Assembly: GCA_003486645.1 (NCBI GenBank) | Contig: DNGI01000164.1 | Location: forward strand, 25,789-33,515 | DNA length: 7,727 nt | Origin: Cyanobacteria bacterium UBA11370 | Lineage (GTDB): Bacteria > Cyanobacteriota > Cyanobacteriia > Cyanobacteriales > Coleofasciculaceae | Direction of reading: 5' to 3' | Position numbers and translations under genes: made by a program | Notes under the pieces: generated by a model | What the model was told of the DNA's origin: nothing | The model's input: the letters and a program-made list of their open reading frames with translations, nothing else | Database searches by the model: none | Part shown: piece after piece, positions 1 through 6,017 of the stretch | How positions within the stretch are numbered: the stretch's first letter is position 1 | Layout: every line of letters begins with the position of its first letter

Positions 1-806
<806 letters not shown>

Positions 807-954
807 ACCCCAAGCTCGATAAATGGCTTCCTACTTTGATCTTAAGGGTGTTTAGTGATATGATGAATCCTTGTCCACTAGACGCAGCAACGAATAGTAC
901 CCAATCTCCTTATCCTCTAAACTTACTTTTAATTTCCCAACCTCCACAACAGCT

Positions 955-1800
955 ATGCAACCCCCAACGGTCGGCTTACGAGTCATCCATCGGATGAGTG
1001 CAATAGTTCTTCTAAGTCTCGCGGCGGGTTGCTCCCAGACTGAACCCCCTCAAACTACAGCTTTACCCACACCGTCTACAACAGCAGCCTCCTCACCCCA
1101 ATCCCCTGCGCCTACTAAAGCCTCTCCCTCACCAAAATCTTCTGCGATCGCATCACCTCAATCTGATCCGTTACCCGAAGCCATTGACATAGCAATGGGG
1201 GCAGCGACAATTGCCCAATCCGCTATATTACCTGATGACTGGAAGCTAGTAGCGAACCAATGGCAGCAGGCGATCGCCTTACTTAAATCAGTCCCAGCCT
1301 CCCATCCCCAAAAGGCATTAGCTCAGAAGAAAATAGCTGAGTATCAGAGTAACCTCGCCTATGCTAACCAGCAAGTTGTCAATAGTGCCAAATCAGCCGC
1401 CTCAACCTTAGTCGCTTCTCAACCTACAGTCTCTCAATCTGCACCCCCTCAAGCCGTACCCCCTCAACCCCTAAAACCCTCAACACCACCTGGTGCGGTT
1501 TCAGCCAATGTCGCCTTAGCTAGCCATCTCAAAGGGATAGGGGCTAAGATGTATGCTACCTTCTGGTGTGGTGTCTGTCGCAGGCAAGAGCAAGAATTTG
1601 GTGCGGAAGCATTAAGGTTACTGAATATTATCGAATGTGATCCTCGCGGCAAAAATGCCCAACCTACACTCTGCCGTCAAGCCAAAATTAGAGCATACCC
1701 AACCTGGGAAATCAAGGGTCAGTTTTATGAAGGAGGGATGAGTTTAGAAACCCTCGCTGACTTATCCGGTTATCAAGGTTCCCGCAACTTTAGTAATTAG
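955..1800 (+). CDS. Lipoprotein with C-terminal LTO1/VKOR-type thioredoxin-like domain (CGVC active site)
   Basis: 281 residues. The N-terminus has basic residues (R9, H12, R13), a hydrophobic stretch and a lipobox LAAGC with Cys26, so the mature protein should be lipid-anchored outside the cytoplasm. Residues about 27-72 are a Pro/Ser/Thr/Ala-rich linker. Residues about 75-140 are a helical segment with DWKLVANQWQQAIALLKSVP and KIAEYQSNLAYANQQ, a pattern I recall from other cyanobacterial proteins without known function. A second Pro-rich linker leads to a thioredoxin fold from about 190: GAKMYATFWCGVC (Cys205, Cys208), ECDPRGKNAQP, Cys228 and Cys240, and the cis-Pro loop AYPTWEI. This domain closely resembles the thioredoxin domain fused to VKOR in cyanobacterial and plant LTO1, but no VKOR part is present and CPHC is replaced by CGVC. 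The next gene is ccdA, which suggests that this protein is its electron acceptor. Met14 (994) is an alternative start but would remove the basic n-region. No Shine-Dalgarno is visible. Confidence 0.88.
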   Translation: MQPPTVGLRVIHRMSAIVLLSLAAGCSQTEPPQTTALPTPSTTAASSPQSPAPTKASPSPKSSAIASPQSDPLPEAIDIAMGAATIAQSAILPDDWKLVANQWQQAIALLKSVPASHPQKALAQKKIAEYQSNLAYANQQVVNSAKSAASTLVASQPTVSQSAPPQAVPPQPLKPSTPPGAVSANVALASHLKGIGAKMYATFWCGVCRRQEQEFGAEALRLLNIIECDPRGKNAQPTLCRQAKIRAYPTWEIKGQFYEGGMSLETLADLSGYQGSRNFSN

Positions 1801-1805
1801 AGGTT

Positions 1806-1828
1806 GGTTATTCGTTATTCGTTATAGT
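1806..1828. repeat. TTATTCG heptamer repeat after the lipoprotein gene
   Basis: TTATTCG occurs twice in tandem at 1808-1821 and is followed by a degenerate TTATAGT. The decamer GTTATTCGTT at 1814-1823 is the exact reverse complement of AACGAATAAC at 2007-2016, inside the heptamer array at the 5' end of ccdA. The two patches are therefore the same repeat family in opposite orientation. Confidence 0.6.
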
Positions 1829-1891
1829 CTTACCATCGATTTCGGAAACACCTATATATAGCCAGTCTAAATGATTGGTAAAATACCTCTC

Positions 1892-1937
1892 CCTTGTCCC
1901 CCTTGTCCTCCTTGTCTCCCTTATCTATCCTTGTTCA
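1892..1937. repeat. Degenerate 9-bp CCTTGTCYC tandem repeat in the gap before ccdA
   Basis: Units CCTTGTCCC (1892), CCTTGTCCT (1901), CCTTGTCTC (1910) and CCTTATCTA (1919) are in exact 9-bp register, with CCTTGTTCA at 1929 after one extra base. They fill much of the 161-bp gap between the lipoprotein gene and ccdA. No terminator hairpin is visible in this gap, so cotranscription of the two genes is possible but not shown. Confidence 0.7.
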
Positions 1938-1961
1938 CGAATAAAATAGACTCGCTATAGT

Positions 1962-2852
1962 ATGGCAGGCCATTACAAAAAATCAACAACTAGCAAACAA
2001 CCAACAACGAATAACAAACTACAAACTATAAACAAATTTCTGTTGCCTGGATTACTTTTTAGCGGAACCGTGTTGGTAATGCTAGCCTTCAGTCAGTCCC
2101 AAGGGGGAATTTTATCAGAGATCATCGATAAATTCGCTTTCGAGTGGGGCGATCGCTATCGCCAATGGTTCGACCAACAAACCACCCATAACCCTCTAGT
2201 TCTTTTTTTATTATCCTTTGCTGGCGGATTAATTGCTAGCATTTCTCCTTGCATTCTTTCCCTACTCCCCGTGAATCTGACTTACATTGGCACTCGTGAA
2301 ATTACCTCTCGCTGGGATGCGTTTGTCAAAGCAGGTTCATTTGTGCTAGGAGTTGTAACCATGCTCAGTTTATTGGGTTTATTCTCCTCATTTGCTGGGG
2401 CGGTGCTAATTCAATTTCGAGGTTATATTCAGATCGCCGTTGGTGTCGTAATTATCCTCATGGGGCTAACACTTTTAGGGATAATACACTTACCACTTCC
2501 TCAAACTGCCTTGAAATTGCCCATTGCAAGTCCTTATGGTGTTGGTTTAACGTTTGCCCTCGTCAGTTCTCCCTGTACAAGTCCAGTCATGTTTGCAGTT
2601 CTCGCGGCGGGTGCAGCAACGGGTTCTCAAATTCAAAGTACCTTAGCAATGGTTAGCTACGCCTTGGGTTACACAGCCGTTATTTTTTTGGCTAGCTTGT
2701 TTACTAGTTTGATTAAACAAACTCGTTTTTTATTGAATTATTCAGAAAAAATTCTTCGCCTTGGCAGTATGATCTTAATGGGTATAGGAGGATATTACCT
2801 CATTGATGGGTTATTTTGGCTAGTTTCTTTAATCCGGATCAGCGCTCGTTAA
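1962..2852 (+). CDS. ccdA: CcdA/DsbD-family transmembrane thiol-disulfide electron transporter
   Basis: 296 residues. CcdA carries reducing equivalents from stromal/cytoplasmic thioredoxin across the membrane, classically for cytochrome c maturation (with CcsX/HCF164) and for other lumenal thiol proteins. Both hallmark half-repeats are present: ISPCILSLLP with Cys97 and SSPCTSPVM with Cys205, each inside a membrane helix. Predicted helices are roughly 78-105, 122-142, 151-175, 194-219, 228-250 and 265-290, the six-helix CcdA core. An extra hydrophobic segment (about 26-45) and a loop precede the core, making it about 50 residues longer than usual CcdA. Residues 8-24 are encoded by a heptamer repeat array, so the true start is uncertain: ATG 1962 has no Shine-Dalgarno and a TATAGT sequence directly abuts it. 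The next Met is residue 40. It follows a gene for a thioredoxin-like lipoprotein, its likely partner. Cyanobacteria often have another ccdA near ccs genes; this could be a second, specialised copy. Confidence 0.88.
   Translation: MAGHYKKSTTSKQPTTNNKLQTINKFLLPGLLFSGTVLVMLAFSQSQGGILSEIIDKFAFEWGDRYRQWFDQQTTHNPLVLFLLSFAGGLIASISPCILSLLPVNLTYIGTREITSRWDAFVKAGSFVLGVVTMLSLLGLFSSFAGAVLIQFRGYIQIAVGVVIILMGLTLLGIIHLPLPQTALKLPIASPYGVGLTFALVSSPCTSPVMFAVLAAGAATGSQIQSTLAMVSYALGYTAVIFLASLFTSLIKQTRFLLNYSEKILRLGSMILMGIGGYYLIDGLFWLVSLIRISAR
1984..2032. repeat. Degenerate heptamer array forming the 5' coding end of ccdA
   Basis: The sequence parses into seven 7-bp units from 1984: CAACAAC, TAGCAAA, CAACCAA, CAACGAA, TAACAAA, CTACAAA, CTATAAA. 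A/C-rich heptamer arrays of this kind are typical cyanobacterial STRR sequences. Here the array encodes residues 8-24 of the CcdA-like protein (Thr/Asn/Lys/Gln-rich), just before its first hydrophobic segment. Confidence 0.7.
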
Positions 2853-2939
2853 TCACTCCAGTTGCTCGTGATCTTGCCAGCACTGCTAGCGGTAAACTTA
2901 AGTTATCTGTTGAGATGGAGGAGATGGGGAAGGGTTTAA
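2853..2939 (+). other. Open hydrophobic reading frame continuing in frame past the ccdA stop
   Basis: After the ccdA TAA (2850-2852) the same frame stays open for 28 codons until TAA at 2937-2939. The translation is strikingly membrane-like, with LLVILPALLAVNLSYLL followed by RWRRWGRV. It has no ATG; possible starts are TTG 2862, GTG 2868 or TTG 2874, without a Shine-Dalgarno. It could be a former C-terminal part of ccdA cut off by a new stop, a tiny membrane protein, or chance. The rest of the gap to 3066 shows nothing recognisable. Confidence 0.2.
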
Positions 2940-3066
2940 CACGTTGTTGCCGAAGGGAATCATACTAATTTAAAAAGAAATGCAGCACATGAGTTACTGA
3001 AACACTGACACAGCAACTCTTCCCCAATCCTTGCATCCTAACTCTAAAATCTAAAACAGTATAACT

Positions 3067-3381
3067 ATGGCACTTACTACCACAGAGTACAAATACATTC
3101 AACTTGATGAGCGTAACATTCCTATTATTGCCGGAACCACGATGAAAGTAGTGGAATTAATCACATCAGTGAAAGCTTATGGTTGGACTCCGGAAGAATT
3201 ACACGCTAACTATCCCCATGTCTCCCTGAGTAAAATTTATTCAGCCTTAGCCTATTACTGGGATCATAAAGAAGAACTAGATGCGGATATGGAACGACGT
3301 TACCAGATGGTTGAAAAACTACGCGCAACAGCAGGAGAATCTCTGATTGCAAAAAAATTGCGAGCTAAGGGATTATTGTAG
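3067..3381 (+). CDS. DUF433-family antitoxin-like protein, copy 1
   Basis: 104 residues. DUF433 proteins are small helical proteins with a helix-turn-helix-like core, often encoded just upstream of PIN-like DUF5615 genes and regarded as VapB-type antitoxins. The family pattern is clear: NIPIIAGTTMKVVELI (17-32), GWTPEELHANYPHVSLSKIY (39-58) and ALAYYWDHKEELD (60-72). The C-terminal tail 74-104 is charged and helical, the part expected to wrap the toxin. The TAG stop overlaps the GTG start of the next gene by one base (TAGTG), which indicates translational coupling. Residues 1-73 are identical to copy 2; the tail is not. No Shine-Dalgarno is visible before the ATG, unlike copy 2. The antitoxin role is inferred from family and arrangement. 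Confidence 0.88.
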   Translation: MALTTTEYKYIQLDERNIPIIAGTTMKVVELITSVKAYGWTPEELHANYPHVSLSKIYSALAYYWDHKEELDADMERRYQMVEKLRATAGESLIAKKLRAKGLL

Positions 3382-3728
3382 TGACTATTGCTCTCTACAT
3401 GGATGAACAAGTCCCCAAACCGATTACAACTGGGTTACGTCAACGAGGTGTAGATGTTTTGACCGTTCAAGAAGACAATCACACAGGAGTCCTAGATCCC
3501 ATTTTACTTGACCGCGCTACAGAACTTGGACGGGTGATTTTCTCCCAAGATGATGACTTTCTCACGGAAGCTCATCGTCGTCAAGCTGAGGGGATAAATT
3601 TTGCAGGCGTTATTTATACTCATCAGCGCAACGTTTCCATAGGAGATTGTGTGCGAGATTTAGAAGTAATTGCCAAAGCAAGTAATCCTGAAGATTGTGC
3701 CAACTGTGTCTACTACCTGCCGCTGTGA
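3381..3728 (+). CDS. DUF5615 PIN-like toxin candidate, copy 1
   Basis: 115 residues from a GTG start that overlaps the antitoxin stop; AAGGGA at 3367-3372 is a plausible Shine-Dalgarno. DUF5615 is a PIN-like domain related to Mut7-C and VapC-type ribonucleases. Acidic residues expected for metal binding are present: Asp8-Glu9 in LYMDEQVP, Asp25 in VDVLTVQE, and Asp57/Asp59 in the strand-end motif FSQDDDFL, followed by GVIY near 76-79 and IGDCVRDLEVI near 87-97. The length is typical of the family. The probable action is RNA cleavage restrained by the upstream antitoxin, although activity has been shown for few DUF5615 proteins. It is 91/115 identical to copy 2 by my hand alignment. Confidence 0.86.
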   Translation: MTIALYMDEQVPKPITTGLRQRGVDVLTVQEDNHTGVLDPILLDRATELGRVIFSQDDDFLTEAHRRQAEGINFAGVIYTHQRNVSIGDCVRDLEVIAKASNPEDCANCVYYLPL

Positions 3729-3748
3729 AGTTGTAGTTGTGATGGAGT

Positions 3749-3791
3749 GCGATCGCCTAGATTTTGAGTTTGAGATTAGATCAGCGATCGC
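3749..3791. repeat. Two HIP1 octamers (GCGATCGC) between the module copies
   Basis: GCGATCGC lies at 3749-3756 and 3784-3791. The first belongs to the duplicated 59-bp flank and recurs at 4570-4577; the second lies in the unique spacer. Other HIP1 sites in the window start at 1144, 1270, 2149, 4638 and 7396. HIP1 is strongly over-represented in many cyanobacterial genomes, and about one per kilobase, as here, is the main reason for assigning the DNA to a cyanobacterium. Confidence 0.9.
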
Positions 3792-3871
3792 CATGCCTTT
3801 AGTTTGGAAAAACCTACAATGAGAAAAGATTCAAAATTCGCAGAATCAGCAATGGCGACAAGCCTAACGCC

Positions 3872-3879
3872 GGAGGTGA
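3872..3879 (+). promoter_or_regulatory. Strong Shine-Dalgarno fixing the start of the second antitoxin
   Basis: GGAGGTGA matches the anti-Shine-Dalgarno over eight bases and lies with GGAGG ending 11 bases before ATG 3888. This start gives a protein co-linear with copy 1. The longer in-frame ATG at 3804 would add 28 residues absent from copy 1 and would put this ribosome-binding site inside the coding sequence, so 3888 is preferred. It is the best ribosome-binding site in the window. Confidence 0.8.
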
Positions 3880-3887
3880 ACGTAACT

Positions 3888-4205
3888 ATGGCACTTACTA
3901 CTACAGAGTACAAATACATTCAACTTGATGAGCGTAACATTCCCATTATTGCTGGAACCACGATGAAAGTAGTGGAATTAATCACATCAGTGAAAGCTTA
4001 TGGTTGGACTCCGGAAGAATTACACGCTAACTATCCCCATGTCTCCCTGAGTAAAATTTATTCAGCCTTAGCCTATTACTGGGATCATAAAGAAGAACTA
4101 GATGCAGAAATCCAACGCATCGATCAATGGGCGCAACAAATGCGTCGAGAAGCAGGTGAATCTCCCCTTACCAGGAAATTGCGCGAAAAAGGTTACTTGA
4201 AGTGA
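3888..4205 (+). CDS. DUF433-family antitoxin-like protein, copy 2
   Basis: 105 residues from ATG 3888, chosen because of the strong Shine-Dalgarno at 3872-3879 and exact alignment with copy 1. Residues 1-73, the DUF433 core, are identical to copy 1. From residue 74 the tail (AEIQRIDQWAQQMRREAGES onward) matches copy 1 at only about 13 of 31 positions, keeping AGES and KLR.KG. The last codon AAG replaces the TAG of copy 1, so the gene ends one codon later with TGA and overlaps the next gene by four bases (GTGA). The likely role is antitoxin and possible autorepressor for the following PIN-like gene. Sharing the core but not the tail suggests common DNA binding or dimerisation with separate toxin recognition. 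Confidence 0.88.
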   Translation: MALTTTEYKYIQLDERNIPIIAGTTMKVVELITSVKAYGWTPEELHANYPHVSLSKIYSALAYYWDHKEELDAEIQRIDQWAQQMRREAGESPLTRKLREKGYLK

Positions 4206-4549
4206 GTATTTCTCTGTATATGGACGAACAAGTTCCTAAACCGATCACAACTGGGTTACGTCAAAGGGATGTAGATGTGCTAACAGTACAAGAAGATGGT
4301 CGTAGTGGATATCCTGACCCATTGTTAGTTGATCGCGCTACAGAACTTGGGCGAGTCATCTTTTCACAAGACGAAGATTTACCGATGGAAGCTTATCATC
4401 GTCAAGCAGAGGGGATTAATTTTTCTGGGGTTATCTATGCACGTCAAAATCAAGTTTCTATTGGAGATTGTGTGCGAGATTTAGAAGTAATTGCCAAAGT
4501 CAGTAATCCTGAAGATTGTGCCAACCGTATTTACTATCTTCCGCTGTGA
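4202..4549 (+). CDS. DUF5615 PIN-like toxin candidate, copy 2
   Basis: 115 residues from GTG 4202, overlapping the antitoxin stop by four bases; AAAGG at 4188-4192 may serve as ribosome-binding site. Same fold and acidic positions as copy 1: Asp8-Glu9, Asp25, and Asp57/Asp59 in FSQDEDL. The segment after the last acidic pair differs from copy 1 (DEDLPMEAYH against DDDFLTEAHR); the Phe that usually follows Asp in this motif is lost. Residues 30-43 are also variable. The segment IGDCVRDLEVIAK (87-99) and the C-terminus YYLPL are conserved. It probably acts as a nuclease toxin with its own antitoxin. Reduced activity is possible, but the frame is intact, so I do not call it a pseudogene. Confidence 0.86.
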   Translation: MSISLYMDEQVPKPITTGLRQRDVDVLTVQEDGRSGYPDPLLVDRATELGRVIFSQDEDLPMEAYHRQAEGINFSGVIYARQNQVSIGDCVRDLEVIAKVSNPEDCANRIYYLPL

Positions 4550-4686
4550 AGTTGTAGTTGTGATGGAGTGCGATCGCCTAGATTTTGAGTTTGAGATTAA
4601 ACCACTGATGGCTTATTGTTGAATTTTGGCAAAACGAGCGATCGCACCGTTAACTTCCTTTACAAAAATCTCTCCATCCCTACTCT

Positions 4687-5895
4687 CTAACCCTTATTCC
4701 CAAATCCTTTACCCCGCTTACTTGATGTCAAAGAAACGCAATTCTCTAACTGTTCGCGCAACGTATCATGATCCAAATCTTGACCAATTAGTACCAGTTG
4801 ATTTTTCTTTTCGCCTTTCCACTCTTCATCTTCTATCGTAAACCGCTTACCGCTGAGGTGGAAAATGTGACGATTGGGACTTTCTTTAAACCAGAGAATT
4901 CCCTTAGCGCGGAAAACATTACTGGGGAGTTGATTATCTAAGAAATATTGAAACTTCTTGATATTCAGAGGCTTATCACTCTGGAACGAAAGCGACGTAA
5001 ACCCATCATTTTCTAAGTGATTGGAATGATGATGGTGCTTGTGGTTATGATCATGATCGTGGTGATGATGGTCATGATCATGGTCATGTTCACAATCATG
5101 GTCGTGATGGTTATGGTCATGGTCATGTTCACAATCATGGTCGTGATGGTCATGGTCATGGTCATGTTCACAATCATGGTCGTGATGGTCATGATCGTGG
5201 TGATGATGATCATGGTCTGATGATTCTGACTTAAAATATTGATCAGATTCAAAAAGTCCCACACTCAAAATTAAAGGTAAAGGAACTTGAGATTTGGTGG
5301 TGCGAAGAATCCTTGCCCCTTCTTTAAGATCTCGAATGCGGATCTCTAGCGCATCCACATCCCCTTCATCAACCAAATCTATCTTATTGAGCAGAATAAT
5401 ATCACCATAAGCAATTTGGCTATAAGCCGCCTCACTATTAAATAAATCTAGACTAAAATTTTCACAATCTACCACCGTCACAATTGAATCTAATCGAGTC
5501 ATATCTCGCAATTCTGTACCGAGAAACGTCAGTGCGACGGGTAACGGATCAGCTAACCCTGTCGTTTCCACGACCATATAATCAACCTTATCTTCCCGTT
5601 CCAGAACCTTGTAAACGGCATTGACCAAATCCTCATTAATGGTGCAACAAACACAACCATTACTCAGTTCCACCATATCCTCGCCAGTGGTAACAATTAG
5701 CTCATTATCAATGCCAATTTCACCAAACTCATTCACAAGTACTGCCGTCTTAACTCCTTCCTGATTCGTCAAGATATGGTTGAGGAGAGTTGTTTTCCCG
5801 CTGCCCAGAAAACCCGTAATGATGGTAACGGGTAAGCCATGCTTGGGAGCATCTATCGCCTGACCGGGGGTAGACTGAGTTGTTAATGATTGCAT
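4687..5895 (-). CDS. COG0523/CobW-family GTPase with His/Asp/Cys-rich metal-binding insert
   Basis: 402 residues, start ATG at 5895-5893, stop TAG. COG0523 proteins are G3E GTPases that deliver metals (Zn, Co or Fe) to client proteins in the cytoplasm. Visible motifs: Walker A GFLGSGKTT (28-36), NEFGEIGIDN (55-64), the metal-binding CVCC (Cys81, Cys83, Cys84), ETTGLADP (110-117), NKID guanine specificity (170-173), and a CobW C-terminal domain around 308-388. Between the domains, residues 227-290 are almost entirely His and Asp with three DCEH units (Cys242, Cys255, Cys268), an unusually long metal-binding loop. Insertion of His-rich loops at this place is known in zinc-linked members; the three regular Cys residues are less usual. 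The gene is divergent from cysS, a zinc enzyme, across a 122-bp gap with a palindrome. Zinc is the likeliest metal, by inference; cobalt (CobW proper) or another metal cannot be excluded. Confidence 0.9.
   Translation of the reverse strand: MQSLTTQSTPGQAIDAPKHGLPVTIITGFLGSGKTTLLNHILTNQEGVKTAVLVNEFGEIGIDNELIVTTGEDMVELSNGCVCCTINEDLVNAVYKVLEREDKVDYMVVETTGLADPLPVALTFLGTELRDMTRLDSIVTVVDCENFSLDLFNSEAAYSQIAYGDIILLNKIDLVDEGDVDALEIRIRDLKEGARILRTTKSQVPLPLILSVGLFESDQYFKSESSDHDHHHHDHDHHDHDCEHDHDHDHHDHDCEHDHDHNHHDHDCEHDHDHDHHHHDHDHNHKHHHHSNHLENDGFTSLSFQSDKPLNIKKFQYFLDNQLPSNVFRAKGILWFKESPNRHIFHLSGKRFTIEDEEWKGEKKNQLVLIGQDLDHDTLREQLENCVSLTSSKRGKGFGNKG
5085..5201. repeat. Three 39-bp tandem repeats encoding the Cys/His/Asp units of the CobW insert
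   Basis: CATGTTCACAATCATGGTCG recurs at 5085, 5124 and 5163, an exact 39-bp period, so each unit adds 13 residues in frame. On the minus strand each encodes a DHDCEHDHDHDHH-like unit with one Cys. Units are nearly identical, with point differences such as Asn for Asp. Low-complexity CAT/GAT-type sequence continues on both sides (about 5026-5216). Copy number could change by slippage without breaking the frame. Confidence 0.92.
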
Positions 5896-5927
5896 AGAAT
5901 AGCTGTCGAAAAGGTTGAAATATACGA

Positions 5928-5941
5928 AGATAGCGTTATCT
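5928..5941. promoter_or_regulatory. Imperfect palindrome in the cobW-like/cysS divergent region, possible operator
   Basis: AGATAGCGTTATCT pairs with its own reverse complement at 12 of 14 positions. It lies 33-46 bases upstream of the CobW-like start, next to a minus-strand TATATT (about 5918-5923) that could be a -10 element, so a bound repressor would block that promoter. GATA...TATC half-sites recall cyanobacterial Zur boxes, but the spacing here is one base shorter than the 7-1-7 consensus as I remember it. The regulator is unidentified. Confidence 0.3.
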
Positions 5942-6017
5942 GGCTACTAACCTTGGTATCCGGATGCTCACTTGACATCCAGACCCTTCCTCATTATTGC
6001 GTATCTCTCCCTAACTC

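Larger units (their letters stand above)
3062..3778. repeat. Direct tandem duplication of the toxin-antitoxin module, copy 1
   Basis: This 717-bp segment recurs at 3883-4599, an offset of exactly 821 bp. The offset is the same at the antitoxin ATG, the toxin GTG, the toxin 3' end and the shared downstream flank. The left boundary is at TAACTATG just before the antitoxin gene; upstream sequences are unrelated. The right boundary is at GAGATTA, the end of a 59-bp block (3720-3778) identical to 4541-4599. No terminal inverted repeats or transposase are seen at the ends. Confidence 0.92.
3883..4599. repeat. Direct tandem duplication of the toxin-antitoxin module, copy 2
   Basis: Second copy of 3062-3778, separated from it by a 104-bp unique spacer (3779-3882). 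Divergence is uneven. The first ~220 bp of the antitoxin gene differ at only three positions. The antitoxin tail and the first three quarters of the toxin gene differ heavily, including many silent sites. Positions 4463-4525 match copy 1 with two differences, and 4541-4599 match exactly. This mosaic points to gene conversion or recombination between non-identical modules rather than one simple recent duplication. Confidence 0.92.

Noticed and set aside
1464..1652. Minus-strand open frame of 62 codons
   Set aside because: Lies opposite the thioredoxin domain of the lipoprotein gene, which explains its codon pattern.
3804..3887. Longer N-terminus for the second antitoxin starting at ATG 3804
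   Set aside because: The extra 28 residues have no counterpart in copy 1, lie in the unique spacer, and would bury the strong Shine-Dalgarno at 3872-3879.
3062..4599. Composite transposon or insertion sequence as cause of the tandem duplication
   Set aside because: No transposase gene, terminal inverted repeats or target-site duplications are visible at the repeat boundaries.
4626..4841. Plus-strand open frame of 71 codons
   Set aside because: It overlaps the C-terminal coding region of the CobW-like gene on the other strand and has no recognisable features.
5085..5201. CRISPR-like array from the 39-bp spaced repeats
   Set aside because: Units are directly adjacent without unique spacers and encode an in-frame metal-binding peptide.
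5013..5264. Open frames on both strands over the His/Asp repeat region (Met/Ile/Thr-rich and Met/Val-rich translations)
   Set aside because: They are other-frame readings of the CAT/GAT repeats of the CobW-like gene; composition is pure repeat and nothing resembles a protein.
5928..5941. Calling the palindrome a Zur box outright
   Set aside because: Half-site spacing is one base shorter than the remembered cyanobacterial 7-1-7 consensus, so it is kept only as an unassigned operator candidate.
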